Part shown: in pieces, positions 1-5,957 of the stretch
Numbering within the stretch: position 1 is the stretch's first letter
Layout: every line of letters starts with the position of its first letter
Assembly (NCBI GenBank): GCA_007135015.1
Contig: SLJS01000178.1
Coordinates: 1 to 10,693, forward strand
Reading direction: 5' to 3'
Length of the DNA: 10,693 nucleotides
Source: Alcanivorax sp.
GTDB lineage: Bacteria > Pseudomonadota > Gammaproteobacteria > Pseudomonadales > Alcanivoracaceae
Notes under the pieces: generated by a model
What the model was told of the DNA's origin: nothing
Seen by the model: only the letters and a program-made list of their open reading frames with translations
Database searches by the model: none
Program-made: the position numbers and the translations under genes

Positions 1-610
1 CCGGGCGGGCCGGGACTTTGGAGCCGGCGGCGACGGACTCTGCTGGGGGCAGGGCCGGAGGGCGCCGGCCTCCGAAGCGCTGCTGGGCGTCGACAACCTG
101 GCCACCGCCCTGCAGGCGCTCTGGCTGGCCGGTATCTCGCCGTCTGATGAAGCCGTCGAGCGGGCACGGGAAACCCGGCTGGCGGGGCGCTGCGAGCACC
201 GGCGGATTGGCGGTGTGGACTGGTACCTGGACGTGGGCCACAACCGGGAAGCGCTGGAGCGTTTTCTCCGGCGCGCCCCCGATTCCGGCGGGCGTACCCT
301 CGCCGTCTGTGCCATGCTTTCGGGCAAGCCGGTGGCCGCGCTGGAGCCCTTTGTGCCCCGGGTGGCACACTGGTACCTTGCAGGACTCGGAGGCCCACGC
401 GCCTGCGGACCTGCACGGCTGGCCGATTCCCTTCCGGCCGGCACGGACCACAGCTGTCACGAGCCTGTTTCGGCGGCGGTAATGCAAGCGGCGGCTGAAG
501 CGAGACCCGGAGACCGGGTACTGGTTTTCGGTTCCTTTCACACCGTGGTGGAAGCGGTGACCACCCTGGAGGATCAGGCGGCTTGGAAGACCGGGCAAAA
601 CAGCGACTGA
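1..610 (+). CDS. folC: Folylpolyglutamate/dihydrofolate synthase, C-terminal half (partial)
   Basis: FolC is the cytoplasmic ATP-dependent ligase that makes dihydrofolate from dihydropteroate and glutamate and adds further glutamates. The reading frame starts at base 2 and is open from the window edge, so the gene begins outside; about 202 codons are present against a usual 420-430. Visible landmarks are GRDFG near the start, the NLATALQAL helix (bases about 104-130), the C-domain substrate motif DVGHN (bases about 230-244; the usual DVAHNP has lost its Pro here), and the C-terminal VLVFGSFHTV block (bases about 521-550), all typical of FolC. The stop is TGA 608-610. The next gene starts inside its end, as in the folC-dedD arrangement of other gammaproteobacteria. 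Seen: the motifs. Known: the family role. There is no sign of damage. Confidence 0.93.
   Translation, partial: RAGRDFGAGGDGLCWGQGRRAPASEALLGVDNLATALQALWLAGISPSDEAVERARETRLAGRCEHRRIGGVDWYLDVGHNREALERFLRRAPDSGGRTLAVCAMLSGKPVAALEPFVPRVAHWYLAGLGGPRACGPARLADSLPAGTDHSCHEPVSAAVMQAAAEARPGDRVLVFGSFHTVVEAVTTLEDQAAWKTGQNSD
568..573 (+). promoter_or_regulatory. Ribosome binding site for the SPOR-domain gene
   Basis: GGAGGA lies 9 bases before TTG 583, inside the end of folC. It decides the start: there is no ATG or GTG in a suitable place before the membrane segment, and the TTG is ideally spaced. Confidence 0.7.
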
Positions 611-1146
611 TCGGCGTGCTGCTGCTCGCCCTGCTGGTGGCGATTCTGGCGCCACTGCTTCTGCGCTCGCCGGAGGAGGTGCGTGTGGCGCTGGATCTGG
701 CTATTCCCGAGGAACCGGAGATCTCCGGTGTGCCCGCCGAGCCGGTGGTTGACGAGGCGGAACGGGCGGCGGTGGTCGAGGAGATTCGCCGGGACCGTGA
801 ACAGGTTCGCCGGGAGAGCGAAGCCCATCACCAGGCACTGGAGGCGGCGCCGGAGGGTCTGGACCCGCAGGAAGAGATGGTGATTCCCGGCGAGCCGCCC
901 CTGTCCGGTTGGGCGGTACAACTGGGCAGCTTCGGCGACCGTGACAACGCCCGGGAGCTGGCCTCCGCATTGCGTGACGCGGGCCAGAATGCCTTTATTC
1001 GCGAGGTGGAGCCTGACGGTGAGCTCCGGTACCGGGTGTTCGCCGGCCCGGAGCTCGAACGCGATGCGGCGCTGGGACTGCGTGACCGCCTGGCCGAAGA
1101 CGAACGATTCGCGCTGGAAGGGCTGGTGGTGCCGCTTGACCCCTGA
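583..1146 (+). CDS. dedD: SPOR-domain membrane protein, DedD-like
   Basis: This is probably a cell-division or septal peptidoglycan-binding protein. SPOR domains bind glycan strands stripped of stem peptides at division sites. The 187-aa product has a short basic cytoplasmic start, one membrane helix (about residues 8-27), a charged, Glu/Arg-rich likely helical linker (about 57-88) and a C-terminal SPOR domain (about 109-185) opening with GWAVQLGSFGDRDNA, the usual SPOR signature. Topology is therefore N-in with the SPOR domain in the periplasm. The start is TTG, chosen for the GGAGGA upstream; it overlaps folC by 28 bases, implying translational coupling. Position between folC and cvpA is the position of dedD in other gammaproteobacteria. 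The exact DedD function is inferred from context, and other SPOR proteins share the layout. Confidence 0.85.
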   Translation: MEDRAKQRLIGVLLLALLVAILAPLLLRSPEEVRVALDLAIPEEPEISGVPAEPVVDEAERAAVVEEIRRDREQVRRESEAHHQALEAAPEGLDPQEEMVIPGEPPLSGWAVQLGSFGDRDNARELASALRDAGQNAFIREVEPDGELRYRVFAGPELERDAALGLRDRLAEDERFALEGLVVPLDP

Positions 1147-1253
1147 AGCCCGACTCGCGCACCGCGGCGGGCTGGTCGGCACCGTGGGAATGGTCTGCCG
1201 GCTCTGCTACTATTTGCTTCCTTCTGGAGTGCGGTCCCGCAGCAAGGGCATTT

Positions 1254-1757
1254 ATGAATCTGGCCGATGCAGCCATCCTGGTAATCGTTGTGGTTTCGGC
1301 GTTCATCAGTGTGCGCCGGGGCTTCACCCGCGAGGCCTTTTCCCTTGCCACCTGGGTGGTGGCCTTCATCGTGGCGCGTCTTTTCGGCCCGTCGCTGGAA
1401 GTGCTCATGGAGCCGGTGGTCGAAACCCCCAGTGTGCGCGTGGCGGTGGCATTCGGCAGTCTCTTTGCCGCCACCCTGGTCGTCGGTGCCCTGCTCAATC
1501 ACCTGCTCGGGGAACTGGTGCGGGTCACGGGCCTGACCGGCACCGACCGGCTTTTCGGCGTGGTGTTCGGCACCGTTCGCGGACTGGTGCTGGTGGTGGT
1601 ACTGGTGGTGCTGGGCAAGCCCATGTTTTCGGAGGATGCCTGGTGGAACCAGTCCCTTCTGGTGCCGCATTTCGCCATGATGGAGGACTGGTCCCGGCAG
1701 GTGGCGGCGGATTTCATGGCCTTTGTTCTCAGTTTTGATCCGGAACCGGTGGAATAG
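1254..1757 (+). CDS. cvpA: CvpA family membrane protein
   Basis: CvpA is a small inner-membrane protein named for its need in colicin V production in E. coli; its molecular role is unsettled. The 167-aa product shows four hydrophobic segments (about 3-20, 28-44, 62-82 and 101-120), the early RRGFTREAFS motif (21-30) and the GTDRLFGVVFGTVRG block (96-110), both characteristic of the family. ATG 1254 has AAGGG (1244-1248) five bases upstream. The 107-base gap after the SPOR gene holds a weak GC hairpin (1148-1172, no T run) and a -10-like TACTAT (1208-1213) without a convincing -35, so a separate promoter is possible but not shown. In many relatives cvpA sits directly before purF; here 344 bases of repeat sequence separate them. 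Confidence 0.93.
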   Translation: MNLADAAILVIVVVSAFISVRRGFTREAFSLATWVVAFIVARLFGPSLEVLMEPVVETPSVRVAVAFGSLFAATLVVGALLNHLLGELVRVTGLTGTDRLFGVVFGTVRGLVLVVVLVVLGKPMFSEDAWWNQSLLVPHFAMMEDWSRQVAADFMAFVLSFDPEPVE

Positions 1758-1834
1758 GCCGGAGCGCATTGTCGGGTACTGCCGCGCCGACGGGTCGCGC
1801 TTGGGGCGGACAAGTGCTTGAATTGGTACATGCA

Positions 1835-1851
1835 GCGCCCCTTCGGGGCGC
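1835..1851. repeat. Perfect GC hairpin with 3-base loop
   Basis: GCGCCCC-TTC-GGGGCGC is a 7-bp perfect inverted repeat that abuts the 7-bp tandem repeat. It lies 77 bases after the cvpA stop codon. No T run follows on either strand, so it is not a standard terminator, although it could stabilise the upstream mRNA end. Confidence 0.75.
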
Positions 1852-1852
1852 A

Positions 1853-1880
1853 GTGGCGAGTGGCGAGCGGCGAGCGGCGA
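1853..1880. repeat. Tandem 7-bp repeat, GYGGCGA x 4
   Basis: There are four consecutive 7-mers: GTGGCGA, GTGGCGA, GCGGCGA, GCGGCGA. The array decays into GAAGAAAAAGGG. On the other strand this reads as TCGCCAC/TCGCCGC heptamers. Similar arrays are dispersed in intergenic DNA of many GC-rich proteobacteria, as far as I recall. A unit of 7 bp would shift frame if copies changed, consistent with a noncoding location. Confidence 0.85.
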
Positions 1881-1966
1881 GAAGAAAAAGGGAGCAGTGA
1901 TTGGGGGCAGTGGCCGGAAGAGAAGGACCGCCGCCCTGATTCTGGCACCAACCTGGAAAGAATGGT

Positions 1967-2003
1967 CCCCTCTCCCCTTGCGGGAGAGGGACAGGGAGAG
2001 GGG
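1967..2003. repeat. CCCCTCTCCC / GGGAGAGGGG inverted-repeat cluster
   Basis: CCCCTCTCCC (1967-1976) can pair either with GGGAGAGGG (1982-1990, 9 bp, loop CTTGC) or with GGGAGAGGGG (1994-2003, 10 bp), so two exclusive hairpins are possible. This resembles a dispersed intergenic repeat common in proteobacterial genomes (recalled, not searched). It lies about 100 bases before purF. Confidence 0.8.
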
Positions 2004-2088
2004 CTTTGAGAGCAACCATCCCATGAGGGGTCGCCGTCGGGAAGGCATGGCGGAAAAACGGGGCAGGGCGGCCTTTTCGACAGTAGCG

Positions 2089-2095
2089 GGAGGAG
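2089..2095 (+). promoter_or_regulatory. Ribosome binding site of purF
   Basis: GGAGGAG lies 6 bases before ATG 2102. It is strong and fixes the start such that Cys2, the catalytic nucleophile, follows the initiator Met. Confidence 0.85.
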
Positions 2096-2101
2096 CCGGA
2101 G

Positions 2102-3634
2102 ATGTGTGGCATTGTGGGTATCGTTGGACAGACCCATGTGAACCAGGCGATCTATGATGCGCTGACGGTGCTTCAGCACCGTGGGCAGGATGCCGCCGGC
2201 ATTGTTACCTGTGACGGCGAGCGGCTGTTTCTGCGCAAGGACAACGGCATGGTGCGCGACGTCTTCCAGACCAGGCACATGCGGCGCCTGGTGGGCAACA
2301 TGGGCATCGGCCACGTCCGCTATCCCACCGCGGGTTCTTCAAGCTCCGCCGAAGCGCAGCCGTTCTACGTGAATTCCCCCTACGGCATCACGCTGGCTCA
2401 CAACGGCAACCTGACCAACTCGGAGGAGCTGGCCAGCGACCTGTTTCGCGCGGACCTGCGCCACATCAATACGACCTCGGACTCGGAGGTGCTGCTCAAC
2501 GTCTTTGCTCACGAGCTGCAGCAGTTGCACCGTCTCAACCCCCGCCCGGACGACATCTTCGAGGCAGTGGCCCGGGTCCACGAACGGGTGGAAGGCGCCT
2601 ATGCGGCGGTGGCGATGATCACCGGTTACGGAATCCTGGCTTTCCGGGACCCCCATGGCGTGCGTCCGGTCTGTTTCGGCCGTCGTGAAACCGACGAGGG
2701 CATCGAATACATGGTGGCCTCGGAAAGCGTGGCGCTCAATGCCCAGGGCTTTACCCTGGTGCGTGATCTTCATCCCGGTGAGGCCGTTTACATCACCGAA
2801 CAGGCTGAACTCTACACCCGCCGCTGTGCCCCGGAGGCCAGGCTCAATCCCTGTATCTTCGAGCATGTTTACCTCGCCCGGCCCGATTCCATCATTGACA
2901 ATATTTCCGTCTACAAGGCGCGCTTGCGCATGGGCGAGCGGCTGGCGGAGAAAATCCGGCGCGAGTGGCCCGGTCACGATATCGATGTGGTGATCCCGAT
3001 CCCCGATACCAGCCGTACCTCGGCGCTGCAGCTGGCGAATCGCCTGGAGGTGAAGTACCGCGAGGGGTTCATCAAGAACCGCTACATCGGCCGCACCTTC
3101 ATCATGCCCGGCCAGCAGCAGCGCAAGAAATCGGTTCGCCAGAAGCTCAATGCCATCGAACTGGAGTTTCGCGGCAAGAACGTGCTGCTGGTCGATGACT
3201 CCATTGTCCGCGGTACCACCTGTAACGAGATCATCCAGATGGCCCGGGAGGCGGGCGCGCGCAACGTCTATTTCGCGTCGGCGGCGCCGCCCGTGCGTTA
3301 TCCCAATGTCTACGGCATCGACATGCCGGCGGCGAGCGAGCTGATTGCCCACAACCGCAGCACGGACGAAATCAACGAGCAGATTGGCGCCGACAAACTC
3401 ATCTACCAGGACCTGGAGGATCTCGTGGCGACCTGCCGGGAGGGCAACACGGAGATCAAGCAGTTCGAGTGCTCGGTGTTTGACGGGCATTATGTGGCCG
3501 GCCGGATCGACCAACAGTACCTGGACTCGCTGGAACGTGATCGCAATGACGCCGTTCGCCAGGGCAGGGAACGGGAGCGCCGGCAGGCGGCGCTGGATGA
3601 TAACGAGGTGATCGACCTGCATAATGCAAACTGA
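2102..3634 (+). CDS. purF: Amidophosphoribosyltransferase
   Basis: PurF converts PRPP and glutamine to phosphoribosylamine, the first committed step of purine synthesis, in the cytoplasm. The 510-aa product begins MCGIVGIVG, so Cys2 becomes the N-terminal nucleophile after Met removal; there is no propeptide, as in the E. coli type (about 505 aa). Glutaminase-domain landmarks are HRGQDAAG (26-33), HVRYPTAGSS (71-80) and NGNLTN (101-106). The phosphoribosyltransferase domain carries the PRPP loop VLLVDDSIVRGTT (361-373) and the flexible-loop region KNRYIGRTF (about 325-333). The residues that ligate an Fe-S cluster in Bacillus-type enzymes are not evident. The sequence reads as intact from end to end, and metZ follows after a 147-base leader. 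Regulation of purF itself is not visible. Confidence 0.98.
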   Translation: MCGIVGIVGQTHVNQAIYDALTVLQHRGQDAAGIVTCDGERLFLRKDNGMVRDVFQTRHMRRLVGNMGIGHVRYPTAGSSSSAEAQPFYVNSPYGITLAHNGNLTNSEELASDLFRADLRHINTTSDSEVLLNVFAHELQQLHRLNPRPDDIFEAVARVHERVEGAYAAVAMITGYGILAFRDPHGVRPVCFGRRETDEGIEYMVASESVALNAQGFTLVRDLHPGEAVYITEQAELYTRRCAPEARLNPCIFEHVYLARPDSIIDNISVYKARLRMGERLAEKIRREWPGHDIDVVIPIPDTSRTSALQLANRLEVKYREGFIKNRYIGRTFIMPGQQQRKKSVRQKLNAIELEFRGKNVLLVDDSIVRGTTCNEIIQMAREAGARNVYFASAAPPVRYPNVYGIDMPAASELIAHNRSTDEINEQIGADKLIYQDLEDLVATCREGNTEIKQFECSVFDGHYVAGRIDQQYLDSLERDRNDAVRQGRERERRQAALDDNEVIDLHNAN

Positions 3635-3667
3635 AGGGGGCCGATTGAGCGTTTCTCTTCATCTGTC

Positions 3668-3766
3668 ATGTGCCCCTGTGCCGTGTGCGCCCCATGGGCG
3701 CCAGGACTGTGGCACCATGACACAACGCACCATGGCGAATCCCGGTACCGGATGCCGGGAAGCTGA
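3668..3766 (+). CDS. Candidate Cys-rich leader peptide before metZ
   Basis: A 32-codon open frame starts MCPCAVCA, with Cys codons at positions 2, 4 and 7. The Cys codons at 3671 and 3677 lie in the 5' arm of the long inverted repeat (3671-3681) and the third at 3686 just after it. The TGA stop (3764-3766) falls immediately before the 3' arm (3767-3777), which contains the metZ Shine-Dalgarno. It is in the same frame as metZ but separated by that stop. If translated, stalling at Cys codons would keep the 5' arm unpaired. Against it: the sequence before ATG 3668 is pyrimidine-rich with no Shine-Dalgarno, so translation would need a leaderless mRNA or weak initiation. The geometry is seen; function is inference. 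Confidence 0.25.
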   Translation: MCPCAVCAPWAPGLWHHDTTHHGESRYRMPGS

Positions 3767-3777
3767 GCACAGGGGCA
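3671..3777 (+). promoter_or_regulatory. Candidate structured mRNA leader masking the metZ ribosome binding site
   Basis: TGCCCCTGTGC (3671-3681) is perfectly complementary to GCACAGGGGCA (3767-3777). The 3' arm contains AGGGG (3771-3775), the only well-spaced Shine-Dalgarno for metZ ATG 3782 (6 bases). Between the arms are further small hairpins: GCGCCC-CAT-GGGCGC (3687-3701), an imperfect TGTG..CACA stem (3708-3724), CGC..GCG (3726-3737) and TCCCGG..CCGGGA (3740-3760). Pairing would close a multibranched RNA and hide the ribosome binding site, a layout used by translational riboswitches and attenuators. No SAM-I, SAM-II, SAM-IV or SAH riboswitch core was recognised. Pairing is seen; regulatory function is inferred. 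Confidence 0.45.
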
Positions 3778-3785
3778 AGGCATGA
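3717..3785 (+). CDS. Candidate small ORF overlapping the metZ start
   Basis: A 22-codon open frame begins ATG 3717 (MTQRTMANPG...) with AGGA (3703-3706) ten bases upstream. It ends at TGA 3783-3785, which overlaps metZ ATG 3782-3784 as ATGA, the typical junction of translationally coupled genes. A ribosome reading it would melt the helix that hides the metZ Shine-Dalgarno. It overlaps the other mini-ORF in a different frame, so at most one is likely to be the principal leader. Chance occurrence of such a short frame in GC-rich DNA is a real alternative. Confidence 0.25.
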   Translation: MTQRTMANPGTGCREAEHRGKA

Positions 3786-4996
3786 GCAAACGGCCGCCGC
3801 CGGATAGTCTGAAAACCGATACCCTGGGAATTCGCACCGGCGAGTTGCCCACGGAAGCGGGTGCCCATTCGGAAGTGCTGTATCTGACCTCCAGCTTCGT
3901 CTTCCGGGATGCGGCCGAGGCGGCCGCGCGCTTTTCCGGCGACGAGCCCGGCAATATCTATTCGCGATTCACCAACCCCACGGTTCAGGCCTTCGAGCAG
4001 CGTCTTGCCGCCATGGAGGGGGGCGAACGGTGCGTGGCCTTCGCCTCCGGCATGGCCTCCATTACCGCCACCTTCATGGCGCTGATGGAGCCGGGCGAGC
4101 ACATTGTCAGCTCCCGGGGAATCTTCGGCACTACGGTGGTGCTCTATGAAAAGTACCTGAAGAAGTTCGGCATCGAGACCACCATGGTGGATCTTGCCGA
4201 CATGGAGCAGTGGCGCCGTGCCATTCGCCCGGAAACCCGCTTTCTGTTCGTCGAGACCCCTTCGAACCCGCTTGTGGAGCTCTGCGACATCCGCGCGCTC
4301 GCCGACCTGGCCCACGAGCACGGCGCACAGCTGATCGTGGACAACTGCTTCTGCACGCCGGTGTTGCAGAAGCCGTTCGAGCTGGGCGCGGACCTGGTGA
4401 TTCACAGCGCCACCAAGTATCTGGACGGCCAGGGCCGGTGTGTGGGCGGCGCGGTGATCGGTCCCGGTGAAACCATGGACGAGCTGCACGGCTTTCTGCG
4501 CACCACCGGGGCGAGCATGAGTCCGTTCAATGCCTGGGTGTTTCTCAAGGGGCTGGAGACGCTGCCGTTGCGCATGCGTGCCCATTCAGTCCATGCCATG
4601 GAGCTGGCAAGCTGGCTGGTGGATCAGCCGGGGGTGGAGAAGGTCTATTACGCCGGGCTGGAGGATCATCCCCAGCATGAGCTGGCCCGCACCCAGCAGA
4701 AGGGCTTTGGCGGCGTGCTGTCCTTTCTGGTGCGTGACAGTGATGGACGTGCGGACCGCCAGGCCGCCTGGCGCTTCATTGATGCCACCCGGCTGGTATC
4801 GATCACCGCCAACCTGGGCGATGCCAAGACCACCATTACCCATCCGGCAAGCACCACACATGGCCGGGTGCCGGACGAGGAGAAACGCCGGGCGGGAATT
4901 GCCGAGAACCTGGTGCGCGTGGCGGTGGGGCTCGAGGATCCCGCGGACATTCGCGAGGACATGGCGCGCGGCGTGGCGGCGCTGGGACACAAGTAG
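3782..4996 (+). CDS. metZ: O-succinylhomoserine sulfhydrylase
   Basis: MetZ is a PLP enzyme of the Cys/Met metabolism family that makes homocysteine from O-succinylhomoserine and sulfide, bypassing cystathionine in methionine synthesis. The 404-aa length is normal. Landmarks are YSRFTNPT (60-67; Tyr and Arg bind PLP phosphate of the partner subunit), ASGM (88-91), VDNCFCTP (186-193, Asp187 near the PLP ring nitrogen) and HSATKYLDGQGR (208-219) with the Schiff-base Lys212. The DGQGR block, the C-terminal NLGDAKTTITHPASTTHGR stretch and the place after purF are those of Pseudomonas MetZ rather than MetB or MetY. Start ATG 3782 uses AGGGG at 3771-3775, which lies in a possible long-range helix (see the leader). 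The stop is TAG 4994-4996. Substrate choice (succinyl rather than acetyl ester) is inferred from family resemblance. Confidence 0.95.
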   Translation: MSKRPPPDSLKTDTLGIRTGELPTEAGAHSEVLYLTSSFVFRDAAEAAARFSGDEPGNIYSRFTNPTVQAFEQRLAAMEGGERCVAFASGMASITATFMALMEPGEHIVSSRGIFGTTVVLYEKYLKKFGIETTMVDLADMEQWRRAIRPETRFLFVETPSNPLVELCDIRALADLAHEHGAQLIVDNCFCTPVLQKPFELGADLVIHSATKYLDGQGRCVGGAVIGPGETMDELHGFLRTTGASMSPFNAWVFLKGLETLPLRMRAHSVHAMELASWLVDQPGVEKVYYAGLEDHPQHELARTQQKGFGGVLSFLVRDSDGRADRQAAWRFIDATRLVSITANLGDAKTTITHPASTTHGRVPDEEKRRAGIAENLVRVAVGLEDPADIREDMARGVAALGHK

Positions 4997-5048
4997 CGGC
5001 TAAGCGCTCCCGCATCAGTCATAACAACAGGCAACCAGAGGTTCCCCG

Positions 5049-5957
5049 ATGCAGTTACTGGAGCAGTCCCTGGAGCGCGTGGGCCGGGTCGTCCTGGGGA
5101 AGGAAGAGCAGATCCGCCTGGCCGTGGCCTGTCTGCTTGCGCGCGGGCACCTGCTGATCGAGGACCTGCCGGGCATTGGCAAGACCACCCTGGCCTATAC
5201 GCTGGCGCGGGTATTTTCCCTGGAATACCGGCGCGTGCAATTCACCTCCGACATGCTGCCCACGGACATCCTGGGCGTGTCCGTGTTCGACCCGGAGCAG
5301 AAACGTTTCCACCTGCGCAAGGGCCCCGTCTTCACCCAGTTGCTGCTTGCCGACGAGATCAATCGCGCCACGCCCAAGACACAGAGCGCGCTGCTGGAGG
5401 CCATGGAGGAACGTCAGGTCACCCTGGACGGGCTCACCCGTGATCTGCCGGAGCCGTTCTTCGTGGTCGCCACCCAGAATCCGGTCACCCAGACCGGCAC
5501 TTTCGCGTTGCCCGAGTCCCAGCTGGACCGGTTTCTCATGCGGGTGTCGCTGGGCTATCCCGCGCCGGAAGTGGAGCTGGACCTTCTTGCCGGCGGCGGT
5601 GAGCGCAGCCGCACCATCAGCGTGGAGCCGGTGATGGATGCCGGGGATCTGCTGCAGGTCATGGCCCGGGTGGAGGAAGTGCGCGCCTCCCGGGAGCTGC
5701 TGGACTATGTTCAGCGTCTGCTGGATTACAGCCGTACCTGCGGCCGTTTTGCCGCCGGGCTGTCTCCGCGGGCGGGCCTGGGGCTGTTGCGGGCGGCCCG
5801 GGCCTGGGCACTGCTGGCCGGGCGGGACTACGTGATTCCGGAGGATGTTCAGGCTGTGGCGGCTCCGGTCTGCGAGCACCGTCTCCAGGCGGTCAGCGGC
5901 GCCGGCGCGCGCGGCGCGGCCGAAGAGCTGCTGGAGGCGGTTGCGGTGGTGCGCTGA
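5049..5957 (+). CDS. MoxR family AAA+ ATPase
   Basis: MoxR ATPases act as chaperone-like factors in maturation or activation of partner proteins, usually encoded beside a DUF58 protein. The 302-aa product has Walker A DLPGIGKTT (39-47), Walker B LLLADEINR (98-106, Asp102-Glu103), sensor 1 ATQNP (141-145) and the LPESQLDRF block (154-162) with the likely arginine finger, followed by a helical lid domain with sensor-2-type SPRAGLGLL. This is full family length. ATG 5049 has AGAGG (5037-5041) seven bases upstream. Only 52 bases separate it from metZ and no terminator is seen between them, so read-through is possible, but the functions are unrelated. Its TGA overlaps the next ATG by one base (TGATG), giving tight coupling. 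The client is unknown. Confidence 0.95.
   Translation: MQLLEQSLERVGRVVLGKEEQIRLAVACLLARGHLLIEDLPGIGKTTLAYTLARVFSLEYRRVQFTSDMLPTDILGVSVFDPEQKRFHLRKGPVFTQLLLADEINRATPKTQSALLEAMEERQVTLDGLTRDLPEPFFVVATQNPVTQTGTFALPESQLDRFLMRVSLGYPAPEVELDLLAGGGERSRTISVEPVMDAGDLLQVMARVEEVRASRELLDYVQRLLDYSRTCGRFAAGLSPRAGLGLLRAARAWALLAGRDYVIPEDVQAVAAPVCEHRLQAVSGAGARGAAEELLEAVAVVR

Larger units (their letters stand above)
1758..2101. other. cvpA-purF gap filled with dispersed-repeat sequence
   Basis: No gene is supported in these 344 bases. They hold a perfect GC hairpin (1835-1851), a 7-bp tandem repeat (1853-1880), and a CCCCTCTCCC/GGGAGAGGGG inverted-repeat cluster (1967-2003), followed by the purF ribosome binding site. 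An open frame at 1818-2009 exists only because of the repeats; its peptide SPLAGEGQGEG is the kind of translation that GGGAGAGGG-type repeats give. No convincing sigma-70 promoter or PurR-like operator was found by eye. Confidence 0.7.

Noticed and set aside
18..482. 154-aa open frame overlapping folC
   Set aside because: It is out of frame with the conserved FolC motifs and its product is Pro/Trp/Arg-rich, typical of a shifted reading of a GC-rich gene.
1148..1172. Hairpin after the SPOR gene as a terminator
   Set aside because: The stem is interrupted and no T run follows; cvpA starts about 80 bases later on the same strand.
1818..2009. 63-aa open frame on the + strand between cvpA and purF
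   Set aside because: It is made of repeat sequence (SPLAGEGQGEG is a translation of the GGGAGAGGG-type repeat), has no ribosome binding site and resembles no protein.
828..2048. 406-aa open frame on the - strand
   Set aside because: It runs antisense through the SPOR gene, cvpA and the repeat gap; composition is that of an antisense GC-rich frame and no motif is present.
3635..3781. SAM-I, SAM-II or SAH riboswitch before metZ
   Set aside because: The conserved cores of these classes, as remembered, were not found in the gap; only the general helix layout is similar. An Infernal search would settle it.
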